This document shows, piece by piece, positions 22,931-35,640 of a DNA stretch of 64,000 nt. This DNA comes from Flaveria trinervia (lineage: Eukaryota > Streptophyta > Magnoliopsida > Asterales > Asteraceae). Position 1 is the first letter of the stretch; every line of letters begins with the position of its first letter. Location of the stretch: contig CM046451.1 in NCBI GenBank assembly GCA_025506515.1, positions 69,693,430 through 69,757,429 on the forward strand, written 5' to 3'. The position numbers and the translations under genes are program-made. The notes below the pieces were generated by a model, which searched no databases, had not been told where the DNA came from, and was given only the letters and a program-made list of their open reading frames with translations.

Positions 22931-24718
22931 CAACATGCCAAAGGAGCATCTGGTATGTGGACAGTGGAGGATCTATGCATATGACTGGGAGCAGTTCTCT
23001 TCTTAATGACTACTCTCAAGGAAGAAGGGATTTGTTTCATTTGGAAATGATGCCAGAGGTTACATCATTGGGAAAGGATATGTGTCTAATGGACAAATCC
23101 AGTTTGATGATGTCAACCATGTGGAGAATCTCAAGTATAATCTGCTGAGTGACAGTCAGATGTGTGATAAAGGGCATGTTGCACTTTTCACAAGCCAGAA
23201 CTGCAAGATTCTGTCTTCCCAAGTTCTGAGGCTGATTGACAAGGTAATGGATGAACATATTCTCCTGAAGGCCAATAGGATCGGAAGAGTGTATGCCTTG
23301 GATTTGTCAAAGAAGATTGATTTGAAGGGTCATCCATGTCTGTTCTCCAAAGCCTCTCTTCAGGAATCTAAACTATGGCATAGAAGGCTGGGTCATGTCA
23401 ATCTCAAAAACATGAATCAACTGATCCACAATCGTTTAGTGAGAGGTTTATCAATAAAGGAGTTCCACTGTGATGAAGCCTACACTGCTTGTTTGAAAGG
23501 AAAACAGCACAAAGTCTCATTCCCTCCCATTGAAGAACCTAAGTCCACTGCCGTCTTGCAGTTACTGCACATGGATCTATTTGGTCCTGTGAGAGTGAAG
23601 AGCATGGCAAAGAAGAAATACTATCTGGTAATTGTGGATGATTACTCCAAATTCGTATGGAATTTTTTCTGCATTCAAAGGATGAGGTTGCTCAGAAGAT
23701 TACAAACTTTGTGATGTATGTTGAGAAGCAGTATTCCCTATCAGTCAAGTGTATAAGGAGTGACAATGGTACTGAATTCAGAAACCATACACTTGATGAT
23801 TTTTATATCTTTCAAAAGGAATCAAAAGGCAGTTTAGCATCCCAAGGACTCCAGAACAAAATGGAGTAGTGGAGAGAAAGAACAGGACTTTAATTGAAGC
23901 TGCAAGGTCCATGTTGGCTGACTCTGGTTTGCCTTTGACCTTTTGGGCTGAAGCTGTCAATACAGCTTGCTATGTGCAGAATAGAGTGTTAGTAAATCAG
24001 AGGATGATGAAGACTCCATATGAAGCTCTACATCATTTGGCTCCTTTGATTTCATTCTTCAGAGCCTTTGGATGTCCTTGTTTCATTCTCAACACAAAGA
24101 GTCAACTCCACAAATTTGATCCTAAGGTGGATGCAGGGTATTTTGTAGGTTATTCATCCACTTGCAAGGCTTACAGAGTCTTCAACTGCAGAACAAAGAT
24201 AGTTGAAGAAACCTTGCATGTGAAATTCAATGAATCTCCTAAGGATAAAATTCCACAAAACCCTGTGGAGTTGTTTGATCTGGACATACTGCAATATGCT
24301 CCATATCAAACTCCAGCTGTTGCACATCATGTGGATAAATCATCTACTACAGCAAGTCTTGCACCTGGTGGTACTGAAGATGATTATGATATCAGTACTC
24401 ACCTTTTCAAGTTCAGTGACCAACTGCCTGAGTCTGCTAAACTTGATGTTCCTCTACCTTCAGCAGCTCCATCCACAACAAATGCTGATGAGATTTCTGA
24501 TTCCTCTACATCGTGTGATTTGCCATCTAATACTTGGTTTCAAGAATCTGAATCAACATCTGCTGATGCTGAACCGGTTACAAACACTTGCACTGATCTT
24601 ATTGTGCACCAAGAGCTGAAGAATCACCCCATGTCACAAATCATCGGTGGTATCAATATTGGCGTCTCAACCAGAAGTCAATTGTCTAACTTGTGCTTCT
24701 ATGCTCTCTTCATCAGTT
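22931..24718 (+). pseudogene. pol: Element C1 protease and integrase
   Basis: Protease WYVDSGGSMHMTG, with the catalytic Asp at 22960-22962, is intact locally but the frame changes within about 120 bases. Integrase: zinc region WHRRLGH...CLKGKQHK at 23374-23510, Asp 23574-23576 (HMDLFGP), Asp 23762-23764 (RSDNGTEF), Glu 23872-23874 before RKNRT. Two frameshifts, near 23655 and 23800, separate the three catalytic residues into three frames. The C-terminal integrase part and linker run open at about 23800-24718. All catalytic residues remain. Confidence 0.88.
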
Positions 24719-25977
24719 AGCCAGACTGGAGGCAATTAGATTGTTCTTAGCCTATGCTGCATTTCACAATCTTAAAGTTTTTCAAATGGATGTTATAAGT
24801 GCATTTTTATATGGTAAAATAAAAGATGAAGTTTATGTGTGTCAACCACCAGGTTTTGAGGATAATAACATCCAGATTGGGTATACAATCTTGATAAGGC
24901 TCTTTATGGGTTGAAACAAGCTCCTAGAGCCTGGTATGAGACATTATCAAATTTTCTTCTTCAAAATAATTTCACTAGAGGCTCCATAGATAAAACTTTA
25001 TTCATAAGAACGTGGATCAACATAAGCTACTTGTTCAAATTTATGTTGATGATATGATTTTTGCATCCTCTGATCCCCAGTTGTGTGATGACTTTACCAA
25101 TTTAATGCATAAGAAGTTTAAAATGAGTGCAATGGGAGAACTACAGTTTTTTCTAGGATTACAAATCAAACAAAAGGCTTATGGGACTTTCATTCATCAG
25201 TCTAAATATACAAAAGATCTTTTGAATAAGTTTGATTTACAAAATTGTAAGCCCTGTTCTACTCCGATGTGCAACACCACACAACTGGATGCAGATCACA
25301 AAGGTAAGGCTGTTGATGAAACACTTTACAGATGTATGATTGGGTCCTTGATGTACTTAACAGCTTCTGGACCAGATATTATGTTTGCAATATGTGTTTG
25401 TGCTAGATTTCAGGCTGCTCCTAAAGAGTCTCACTTGATTGCAGTCAAAAGGATCTTTAGATATCTGCAAGGTACACAATCTCTACGTTTATGGTATTCC
25501 ACTGGACACTCTTGCAAATTGGTTCCTTTTTCTGATAGTGACTATGCAGGGTGTAAGTTAACCAGAAAGTCAACTTCTGGTGGATGTCAATTCCTAGGCA
25601 ACTGTTTGATTTCTTGGCAGAGTAAGAAACAAACATCTGTTGCTACATCCACTGCTGAAGCAGAGTACATTGCTGCTGCAAGCTGTACTTCTCAGGTACT
25701 CTGGCTTCAGAACCAACTTTTGGATTATGTCATTACAGAGACTAAGACTCCATTATTAATGGATAGTGCTTTAGCTCTTTGCATTGTCAAGAATCCTGTC
25801 CAGCACTCTAGGACCAAACATATAGAGATCAGATATCATTTTATTAGGGACTGTTTTGAAAAAGGTCTGATTGATCCAAAGTTTGTGCCTAGTGCTGATG
25901 AGCTTGCAGACATTTTTACTAAGCCCATGGATAGTTCGACTTTCCAAAACCTAGTGTTAAGGATTGGTATGCTGTAG
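24719..25977 (+). pseudogene. pol: Element C1 reverse transcriptase (N-terminal deletion) and intact RNase H
   Basis: Compared with C2, about 260 bp are missing at 24718/24720: the linker runs straight into ARLEAIRLFLAY, losing the first RT motifs. A frame change near 24890 follows. From 25012 to 25977 the frame is open for 321 codons: YVDD with Asp codons at 25048-25053, then a full RNase H with SDSDYAG, TAEAEY, MDSALAL and KHIEI. It ends in TAG at 25975 where C2 has CAG and runs two codons further. This is the longest uninterrupted pol segment in the window, but RT as a whole cannot be active. Confidence 0.9.
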
Positions 25978-26244
25978 CTAGAATAAGTGATAACTACTGA
26001 TGATCTCAATAAATAAGTACTGATGATCATTTGTAACCATATCACAAATAAGTACTGATTCTGTTACAAGAACTGATACAGTCATAACTACTGATATAAG
26101 TACAACAGATAAGTACTGATGTCCTATGAAACAACTGAAAAACAACCAAAAAGACTGATGAGTAAGTGTTGAGGACAGTATGAAATAGCTGAAAAGCTAT
26201 GAATTGACGAAAACTACTGATGAGAATTTAAACCACGAACATCA
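25978..26244. repeat. C1 pol-aORF spacer, shortened, with motif array
   Basis: Contains about ten AGTACTGA/AACTACTGA words. It corresponds to C2 44782-45506 but lacks about 370 bp at its 3' end, including the segment that carries the TATA box in C2. Confidence 0.8.
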
Positions 26245-28715
26245 ATGGCGAACATGAAGCTTAAACCACGACACAACTGTGTTGCTTACCTTACCAAATC
26301 ACCCTTCTGGACAAAGTTTGATAATGCCATTGATCTAATGATCAACTCTCCATACAAAACGGCTTTCCTTCTAAATCCTACCATTCATGTCGAATCCCTC
26401 CGTCAGTTCTGGACGAACGTCACCCTCATCACTGGGGAGAATGACACCGACTCTCTCCAGTCGTTCGTCAACAATCGTCAGGTGGTCATCACTCCAGAAA
26501 TCCTTCGCCAAACCCTACAACTGGATGATGCCACTTTCCCCACTGGGTATCCAAAGCGCACCACTAGTCTATCATTTGCCCAACATGGATACCAGGGTAA
26601 CCTTAGCGCCTCTACCATCCTGAAGAAGCATTTCCATGATGCGGAATGACTAATTTTTCATATGGTGAATGTATGCTTAGCTCCTAAGACTTCTTCTTGG
26701 GATCTAATGTCGACGAGGTGGTAGCAGGTATTATTCTCTATCCTTGACCAACAAAGCTTAAATTTTTCTGAAATATTATTTCTTGAACTCAAGGATATGG
26801 CCTCCAAGCCTATAGCTAATCGATGGATATTATATCCTCGGTTCCTAATGGCCATTACAGTAAACCAGCTGAAAGCTGAGGGACTTGTTGGCCTTGGAGT
26901 CCCTGCCACGGCTGTATTGCCTGAAGTATACTCCAGGCACAACTTAGACCAGTTACTCAAACTGGCTGCCAAACTGCGAAAACCCACGCAGCTAGAACCC
27001 ACAGCCACCACCTCCAAATCCATTGTCCCCACCAAACCCAAACACAAGAAAGCAAAAAGGCTACTAAGGGAAATGAGTCCCCTGAGGATGCCCCTGCAAC
27101 ACAAACGCAGGTTATATCTACTGGTCATAACCCCCCAGTAGATACACGTACTCACTCACCCTCACTGCTCAGGTTTCCTCTGAATAGGAGCCTGTAGCAA
27201 CCACCTCTGGGGCACCTATACATCTGGAACCTTCCTCACTTGAGGAGGTTGCCATTGAAACGCACCATCTCCCCGGGTGCATACTGCCTTCACACCCTCT
27301 CCCACTGCAACCGCCCCCCAAAGTCCTACCATAATAATTGCCAAAGTGCTAACTCAGTTGCATTCCTCACCTCCTCCCCAGATACCAATCAAAACTGGGA
27401 TGGCCTCAACCATTGAGGGGGAGGACCAAAGTGCTTCTGACACCCCACAGCACAGGGGTTACCATATTCAATCTCCAAGTGTAGAAACGGAGATTCGAAT
27501 TTCTTGTGAGGCTGCCACTTCTCCTGCTTCAGCAAATGATCAGGATGAATCTGGTACTATCCATAGGACCTCACCAGAGGCAACTGCCAATGAAGGACAC
27601 ACTCCTAAGGCAGGAAGTCCCCAGTACCATGACCAAGGGGCACATGCTACTACTGATCTACACTCAGAGCATGTTCATCCTGATTTTATCAGGAGGTTAG
27701 GTGATTCAGAAAACGCTGATGATGACCTAGGCTTCTTTTATGATGTTTTAGCCTAAAACACCATCCTCGAGGATGAGGTGAGCAGACTCAAAGAGCTGCT
27801 TGCCAAAATTTCTCAGGATCAAAGACCATCTACCCCTCAAAACCCATAAATGGCACCTTCCTTTGAAGGTCTCCCATACACAGAGCCACTCCAAAACACT
27901 CAGCCACCTGCCTCTGCTTCTGGCACTATTTCTCAGGGACAGAACCCCCCTGAGCAAATAGCTGCTATCTTTCAACATTCCTTACCTCTCATCACATCAA
28001 CTATCACTGATATGGTGCTTAAAACCCTTGATGAGAGGCTTCCCTCAGTTATACAACCCTTGATAGAGGATGTTGTGAGCAAAAGGCTTTCTGACAATCA
28101 ACCCCTTGCAACCAATGCAACCAAAAAGGGGGAGATTCAGTCAGTGAAAGCAAAAAGAAAGAGGATTGGAGATAGGAAAGAAACTGAGAAGGAGAAGGTG
28201 AAGGATGCTGACATGGAGAAAGTGATTGAAAGTACTAAAGACTTTCATGTCACATACAAGAAAAGGAAGAATGAAAAGGAGACTGACTTGGAGACAATGG
28301 TGAAGAAGGCTGATGCTGAACACAGCCGATCAATGGATAACATCATTGATAAGTTGTTTAGGCAAGGTCACGCCACTGAAAAACTTGACTCAGAAATCAG
28401 AAGACTAGAGATTGAAGAAATCCAAGCTAGGTGGGCAAGTTATGATGTGTTGGAAAGGGAAAGGCTAGAAATCATGATCAGGTTCATAGCGAAGTATCTT
28501 GGTAGATCATTGATTGAAATCAAGGCATGGTCCAGGGACAGCATCTTGGCAATAACCACCAAGATCTGTTCGTCTGAAGTATACACAAAAGGATTGGTTA
28601 TTGAAGCCTTAAACGAAGCTGGTGCTGGGAGCAGGACTGAACTTGTCAAGCAATCTAAAGCCGAACTCACATCCAAAATGCTAGAACAGCCTGTGAAAAT
28701 TCCCAGACCAAAACC
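26245..28715 (+). pseudogene. Element C1 post-pol additional ORF (aORF)
   Basis: Unknown function. Starts ATGGCG within 26245-26250 and reads HNCVAYLTKSPFW, then ESLRQFW and PEILRQTLQLDDA, the shared FW and I-x-R-x-x-L-x-L-x-D motifs. A stop near 26647 and a frame change precede NFSEIIFLELKDMAS and WILYPRF (26765-26850). Pro/Thr/Ser-rich linker at 26980-27750; a second long open stretch at 27850-28782 with a Lys/Glu-rich helical region (28140-28350), EIRRLEIEEIQARW and IKAWSRDSILAITTKI. The last 20 or so codons of that frame are no longer C-family sequence. The fold resembles, from memory, proteins annotated in Asteraceae genomes next to copia pol; no search was possible. Confidence 0.72.
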
Positions 28716-28744
28716 CACTAAAACAGAAGCAGCTGGAACATATC

Positions 28745-31700
28745 TTGCCATGTATAGATGTATTCAATGCCTTGATCTCTAATAACATGCCACCTTTTTG
28801 GATTTGTGGTGTATGTCCAAGACAAGATGGGTCTTCCTGATGCTAGAGGAGCTACTGAAGTTGGAGTTGATTGAGCATCCTCTGGCTGCATATCCTTAGG
28901 CTGTTTTGATTCATCCTAAGGTTCAGAAGGGGATTCAGGCTTCTTCTTCTTTTTAGACTTTGGTTTAGAAGCCATCCTTTTCCTTCTCTTTCCAAATTTT
29001 AATTGAGAAGACTGGCCTGCAGCACCAGAATGATCTTCACTGTCTTTCTTAGTTGGGACTTCCTCTCTCTCAGGTTCAGATGGAGAAGGAGGTTGACCCT
29101 GCTATGTGAAGCTTGCTGAGCATTAGCAGGAGGTCCAGGTTGTGTTGTGTCTGTTTGTTGAACCTTAACCTCCACTTCAGGTGGGGCCTGACTTGGAGTG
29201 GAGTGTAAGTCAGTGAGCTCTCCACTCTTAATCTTCTGCTTGATTACCCTGATATGCTTATCCATAGTGGATAGAGACATGGGTCCAAGTCTCCTTCCGG
29301 AGAATCCATCAAGCTTCAAGAAGCTCATCCTCCTCTGCCTATCAGTAGACTTCTTCATGCTCTTTTGGATGATGGCTCTTAACTTTGCAGCTTCTTCCCT
29401 CAGCTTCTTCTTTGTTGTCTTTCTTTCCTTGACTAACTCAAGCTCAAGTTGTTTTAAATACTCATACTCAACATAGTCATAAGGTAAGGGAAGGAGTGCA
29501 TCTGCCTGATAGAGGCCTGAGGCACTCAGGTAGTTAATCATCTTGATTCTGTCTTCTTCCTTATCTACCTGAGGTTCTTGCTGAACCACATCCTCTTCTT
29601 CAGGACTTTCTTGAATTGGTGAGAGGGTAGGCATACCTTTGTACAGTCTTTTTCTTCTTCTCTCTTCTTTGACTTATACTAGGAGTTCTGCATCTTCTGC
29701 CTCCTTCTTCTCTCTTGACCTTTCCAGATCAACCAGCTCATTCAATTCATCCCAGGGGAGAGAGATGACACTATCTATGTCATATTTCCTAGTCTGCAGA
29801 TAGTTAATCCTGACTGCCCTTAACTTATCATTCTGAGTATCTAGTCTGGGGGCAGCCTTGATTGCAGACTCCATGAGTCTTGGAGAATCAGTACAGGAAC
29901 TTTCTCCCTTTAGCCTCCTTTTCCTCTCTCTCTCTCCTCCTCCTCAATCTCCTCAGATGTCATCTTTCTTTTCCCTTTGTCACTCACAGACCTTTGTGAC
30001 TCAGGGTGGAGAGAGCTTTGGCCTTCATTGCTCGTTACAGCATCTGAGCTCAGGCCAGAGAGAGGTTGAGAAACACCTTCACTAGCAGGTGTCTCAGAAG
30101 GAATATGGATCTCTGTAGCAGTTGGAGATGATGAGACAGGGCTCTCAGGTTATGTCACTGGGCCTTCAGTCAAGGTTTCCCCTATGAAGCTAATCTTAGG
30201 GTCTGCCTCAACATCCAGTTCACCGATGACATTGCCTAATTGCCTCAGTCTCCTTAGACTGAACTCTACAATGATCCTGTCTTGGATTTATTTAGCCAGT
30301 CTGTCAGCTTGTCTTGATTGGCTTGGGTGACAAGTGGCATGTTGACTAGATCCAGACCTTCATAGTTGTCCAAGTTCTGAAAATTAAAGACTTCTTGCTA
30401 TCCTTGAACTCTTATGATAATAAGGGCTCTCCTATTGTTGTCATACCTCCACCCAATAATATGATTGAAGGATGATGAAGGTGACATAGCCCTTGGTATC
30501 CCATCCTCAAACAGACTCCGTATGAAGGAGTCTATGTAGTCCACATCAATGTGAACTAGAGGAGGTTGCTGAGAATGCATAGTTGCAAGTGAGGATGGTG
30601 AGTCCTCAATGTCCATTCTCTCGGAGGAACTCCCAGGTTCTATGGCTGGAGTGACTTTCTCCCCATTTTTGGTAGCATCACCCACTTGCATAGGTGAGCT
30701 GGAGGATAGGTCAATCACATCCATAGGCTCTTGTGTTCCTGGGTGAGCTCTCCTTAAGGGTCTCCCAGCTAGTTTTTCCTTAAGATATGAAATCTCAAGT
30801 TGCTGATCATTAATCCTGTTTTGTAAGATACTCACCTGAGATTCAAGGTGACTGACCTTTGAGACTAGGTAAGTGCATGTTTTAGATAGTTTTTGCACTT
30901 TTAGTCTCAGATCCCCCTTATCTTCATCAGAAGAATCACTGGGGGTGGAGAAGATTGGACCAGAGTCCTTTCTCTCATGACCAGTTCTCAGTTCTTGGCT
31001 ACTGGATTTTCTCTGCTCACTGGCAGTCTCAGTTGAGATGTCGGTGGGCTGAGTTGCCATGGTTGAGGTCTTAATGTTGTAATCACTTTCAGAAGTGAGA
31101 GCCTCTTCTATATGGACATCCTGAACATGTTCAGTAGTGTCCACCTCAGTAGTAGGTGACTGATGTGGGATAGATGTAGGAGACTCAGGAGTACTCATCT
31201 CTCTTTGAGTAGGGGGAAAGAAGATAGATTCATTATACTCACTGAAACCTATTTCTTCATCAGTATAGAAGTCAAGGTTGGGAATTGGTTGGTTGAGATC
31301 TATAGGCTGGGAATGGTAACTGTCCCCTGAAGGTTGATCACTTGAGTGTTGAGACTCAGAGTGATGGCTTAAGGCAGTAGGGCTGATGAGCTCATCAGGC
31401 TGAGCGTGAGGAACCTCAGCACTGATTCATGAAGTGATGGGAGTGGTCTGCTCCTCAGGAGAAATGGGAGCTCCAGTGTCCATTTCTTCCTGTATGGGTG
31501 AGTATATGGGGACCTCCACAGACTGAATAGTCTGTGCAGGGGTTCGTTTGTATTTTTTTTGGTAGGTGATGGATATTTGAGACTGTGTGGGTGGTTGGGA
31601 AGTAGCAGGTGTGGGTTCAACACTAGCTTGTGCTGCTAGGTTGCCACCTTAAGCAATGAGCTCTAACACTTTTGGGACTAGGGCTGTTTCTACCCCAGAG

Positions 31701-32475
31701 AATCCAACAGTGGACTTTCTCAATATTTGAAAGATGCCGGGCTTCATCTGTCCCAATTTAAGAATGTTACCTGTTTCCCTTAACTGTGAGCCCAGTTCAC
31801 AGTTAAGAATGTACTGGACATATCTAGAAAACATGTAATATTCTAAGGAGTCTAAATTAGCAAGCGAATTTGTATAAAAAACTAAGAGTACCTGAATTTG
31901 ACCCCTTGAACCATTCCATGGACTATGAAGGAGAGATCTTCAGGAATCTGGTCCCATCCACCATGCTTGTTTGATAAGCTGTGGATGACCACATGTAGCA
32001 GGAATCTCTATTGGGATGAGACCTTCCCTTTCCTGAAGGTCTTTACAGAGAAATCTCCCTCGTACCCCATCTACTCAAAGGAATGATTAACAGCTTCCTT
32101 TGGGAAGAACACCTCACCTTCTTCATCATCCAGCTGAAGATGTCTGTTGATGATGGCCGGAGTGATGAAGATTGTTCTCTCCTGCACTGTGGTAGACGGT
32201 GCCTTCTCCCCATCCATAATGACCTCTTGGCAGGTCTTCCAGAATTCAAGCAACTGATCCTCATAGAGTGGAGGATCAATGGTGAGGGAGGTGAAGTAGT
32301 TCGACAAAGACAAGAAACGGCTAACCTCTGAGAAATGAGGATCTTTCTCAGAGCATAACAGAGCAACCTGATTGTGTTGTCTGTGTAGCTGCATGGTAAA
32401 GTTGGGATCATTTCTGTGAGCAAGGTTGGCCATTTTGAAGTAGCTTAAGAATGAAGGAAGAAGAAAGAAAGACAT
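28745..32475 (-). pseudogene. Element F post-pol additional ORF (aORF)
   Basis: N-terminal domain from ATG at 32433 (or 32475): HNQVALL, DQLLEFWKTC, PAIINRHLQLDDE, with a frame change near 32075 and a further part at 31834-31650. Pro/Ser/Thr-rich linker to 31200; open frame 31198-30398 (266 codons) with a coiled coil around 30920-30770, IDLSSSSPMQ, and GWRYDNNRRALII at the end; then Glu/Lys-rich segments at 29874-29674 and 29634-28999 (211 codons) containing DGFSGRRLGPMS. A short piece continues to about 28745. This is the most complete aORF linker and helix region of the F/B/D family here. Function unknown. Confidence 0.75.
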
Positions 32476-32545
32476 TTCAGAGAGAAATTTGGGTTTTTAG
32501 GTTTGGAGGAAGAACATATGATAGAAAGAGGGGGAAACCGTTGGG

Positions 32546-32553
32546 TTTATATG
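32546..32553 (-). promoter_or_regulatory. Putative internal TATA box before F aORF
   Basis: On the minus strand CATATAAA lies between the CTTCCGAAG array and the aORF ATG codons (32475 and 32433), 71 to 115 bases upstream. A CT-rich leader follows, as in plant core promoters. Confidence 0.5.
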
Positions 32554-32659
32554 TGAGAGGGATTTCAGATAAAGTTTAAAGAAAGAGGATAAACTTTGAA
32601 ATCCGGATGTCGGTCCCACCTCTGAAAAAGTAGTTTACTTTTTGCTCAAAAATTAGTTT

Positions 32660-33010
32660 TCTTGGAAGTCAAAAAGCTTCCAAAGGTTAATTATCTTCGG
32701 AAGTTTTAATTAAAAAGCTTCCGAAGCTAAAATGACTTCGGAAGAATTTCCTGAGAAATTTGAAAATTTTTCTTCGGAAGAAAAATTAAAGCTTGAGTGC
32801 TTTGTGTGTAAACAGACAAAGCTTCCAAGAGTTAATTTTGCTTCAGAAGTAAATGGTCCTTCAAATTGAATAAGTGTCTGAGACAAATATTTAAGCTTCG
32901 GAAGATAATTTTGAACATTCTTCCAAAGGTAAACTTCTTAGACAGTTAATTAATTTGAAGGTATGATTTACTTCCGAAATTAAAACAAAACTTCCGAAGT
33001 ATCAAAAATT
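32660..33010. repeat. Spacer array of CTTCCGAAG palindromes, element F
   Basis: Six exact 9-mers (CTTCCGAAG or its complement) at 32695-32703, 32718-32726, 32736-32744, 32772-32780, 32896-32904 and 32991-32999, with several one-mismatch forms. The copy at 32716-32728 extends to AGCTTCCGAAGCT. The same word is repeated in the U3 of B and of the lone F-type LTR. Confidence 0.85.
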
Positions 33011-33142
33011 TTAAAAAATCTAAGGAAAGTCTTCAAAAAGAAATTTTCATCCAAAGAAAACATGAGCTTATGAAAGTGATGAACTAGACAACTTAGGACA
33101 CACATATTTTAAGAAATAATAAGAATCAGTTTTAAGAAAAGC

Positions 33143-34650
33143 TTACTCAAGGTTTATCATCCCAATAGCTGATATAAGATATTTATATCTCTGTTCATCA
33201 AAAGCCTTTGTAAACATATCAGCATATTGTTCATCTGTGTGAACCTTGACTAGTTTAATTAATCCTTTTTCATAGTTATCTCTTATTAAATGATACCTGA
33301 TATTGATGTGCTTTGTCCTTGAGTGCTGCACAGGGTTCTCTGTGATTGAGATAGCACTATTGTTGTCTATATGAATGGGAGTCTCCTTGAAGTTTAACCC
33401 ATAGTCCAACAACTGATTCCGAATCCAAAGTACTTGAGCACAGCAGCTTGCAGCAGCATGTATTCAGCTTCAACAGTTGATGTAGAGACACAGGATTGTT
33501 TCTTGCATTGCCATGAGACAACCCTTCCACCAAGAAATTGACATTCCCTAGATGTCGACTTTGCAGTCATGTTGCAACCACCATAATAACTATTTGTATA
33601 GGCATATAGATTAAGTTAGAATTCTTGGGATACCATAGGCCAAGTGTTGATGCACCCTTGAGGTATCTTAGAATCCTCTTGACCGTGATAAGGTGAGACA
33701 TCTTAGGGTTGGCTTGATATCTTGCACAAATACATGTAGCAAACATGATATCAGGCCTGGTAGCAGTAAGATACATAAGAGACCCAATCATAGCCCTGTA
33801 TAAATGCTCATCTACACACTCCCCCTCAAGATCAGGACCAAGAGAGTGGTTTCTGGCTATGGGTGTCTTAGCAATCTTACAGTCAGTCATATTGAACCTC
33901 TTGAGTATGTCCTGAACATACTTTGACTAACTTATGAACATGCCATCTTCAACTTGCTTCATTTGAATTCCCAGAACGAAATTGAGTTCCCCTATGGCAC
34001 TCATTTCAAATCTGTCTTTCATCAGCTTCTCAAAGTCTTTGCAGAGCTTTGGATTAGTTGAACCAAAGATGATGTCATCCACGTATGCCTGAACTAGCAA
34101 TATGTCTTTTCCTTGTCCGTTGATGAAGAGAGTTGCATCTATAGTACCCCTCCGGTATCCATGTTTACAGAGTTACTCAGACAGTGTCTCATACCACTTC
34201 CTGGGTGCCTGATGCAGCCCATAGAGAGCTTTGTCAAGCTTGCAGACATGATCAGGATGATCAGGATCTACAAAACCAGGTGGTTGTTTGACATAAACCT
34301 CCTCATCTATCACTCCATACGAAAAGGCACACTTCACATCAAGTTGAAAAACCTTGAAGTTCTTGGATGCAGCAAATGCTAGGAATATCCTAACAGCTTC
34401 TAATATTGCCACTGGAGCAAAGACATTAGTGTATTCAATCCCTTCTTCTTGTGTGTATCCTTGAACAACCAGTATAGCTTTGTTCTTGATGATGATGCCT
34501 CTATCATCTGTCTTGTTCCTAAACACCTATTTGGTTCCAATGGTAGTCTTCCCAGAAGGAAGAGGACAAAGGTTTCAAACTTTCTGCCTTTTGAATTGAA
34601 GCAGCTCTTGATGCATAGCTTCAACCCAACTTCCATCCTTTAGAGCTTCA
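33143..34650 (-). pseudogene. pol: Element F reverse transcriptase and RNase H
   Basis: RT from about 34640: GTKWVFRNKTDD region, open at 34526-34173 with VFQLDVKCAFSYG, LYGLHQAPRKWYE; a stop and frame changes follow. YVDD is at 34074-34085. Connection domain and start of RNase H at 33890-33567 (LMYLTATRPDIMFATC). The first RNase H acidic motif is shifted out of frame near 33560; the C-terminal part is open at 33412-33143 (HIDNNSAISI, RTKHINIRYH, ADMFTKAF). At least five breaks. Confidence 0.88.
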
Positions 34651-34729
34651 TCAACTTTCTTTGGCTCTATCTGGGATAGAAAACACGAGTGAAGACAAAC
34701 ATTTGCTTCATGGGTTTGTCCTCTTGTCT

Positions 34730-35640
34730 TTACCCCTGAGATAACATCTCCAATGATGTTTGTGGTAGGTTCAGACTTGTGGATCCTAAGCTAAGGATCA
34801 CAACAAGTTGTTGAGAAAGATCTAAATTTGGGAACTTTAGATCTGGCATAGATGTTTCTCCCACCACATCAACACGCTTTTCAAGTGAAACTTGATCCAA
34901 GAAGTGTGTGACATCATTGATGTTCTCATCGACAGTGTGGTTAGTGGCATCAAGAAATTCTTGGTCACTGTCACCATCACCATTTTTGTCTTCCATAGTT
35001 GAGGTGTTCTTATCTGGTTGTAGAGCCTTTGAGCTGGAATTTGAAGGCATACCAGATGTATTAGCTGAATTTGTCATTGTAGGGCTGATAGAAACCTCAT
35101 TTGCAGAAGTGGTTCCAACTGGAGCTGAAGATATGTGTCTTGAAGATCTTCCTAGCTCAAATCTTGGATCAGAATCATCTATTTTCAATTTTTTTGCAAA
35201 TCCTGAAGCATTCTCACAAGATTTGTTAAAACAGTTGGTAACCAAATCAAGATCAAACAGCCAATACAGACCAGAACCAGTAACACAAGGTGTGTGTTCA
35301 TTGAAAGTCACATTGGCTGACTCCTCAATAATTCTAGTTCTCAGATTGTATACTCTATAAGCCTTAGCTTGGGAAGAGTATCCAATAAAGTGTCCATCAT
35401 TTGATTTCTCAGCAAACTTGGCAATTTGATCTTTGGTATTCAAGATGGTGCAAGGACATCCAAATGACCTGAGAAAACCAATGAAAGGTCTCCTCTTGTG
35501 CCAAAGTTCATAAGGAGTCTTGCCATGAGTCTTAACTACTAAAACTCTGTTCTGCACATAGCAGGCAGTGTTGACTGCCTCTGCCCAGAAGGTGGTGGGC
35601 AGTTTAGAGTTAGACAACATGGTTCTTGGATGAAAGGACC
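34730..35640 (-). pseudogene. pol: Element F integrase C-terminal part and linker
   Basis: Open for 296 codons (35620-34730). It begins MLSNSKLPTTFWAEAVNTA, just after where the catalytic Glu would stand, followed by YVQNRVLVVKTHGKTPYELW, the conserved C-terminal integrase segment, and a Ser/Asn/Asp-rich linker. The integrase zinc region and all three catalytic acids are absent because gag joins directly at about 35640. The long undisturbed frame is notable given the truncation. Confidence 0.88.

Larger units (their letters stand above)
18946..28715 (+). mobile_element. Element C1: copia retrotransposon, 3' end lost
   Basis: Same family as C2 (37500-49954). It has 5' LTR, intact primer site, gag, protease, integrase, RT-RNase H, spacer and aORF, then stops being alignable to C2 at about 28710-28740 where minus-strand element F takes over. 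It inserted into B's LTR after TATAT at 18941-18945; the partner duplication is missing with the 3' end. Confidence 0.92.

Noticed and set aside
28440..28751. Minus-strand frame over the C1 aORF end
   Set aside because: Shadow of the sense aORF, which shows conserved motifs in C2 in the sense strand only.
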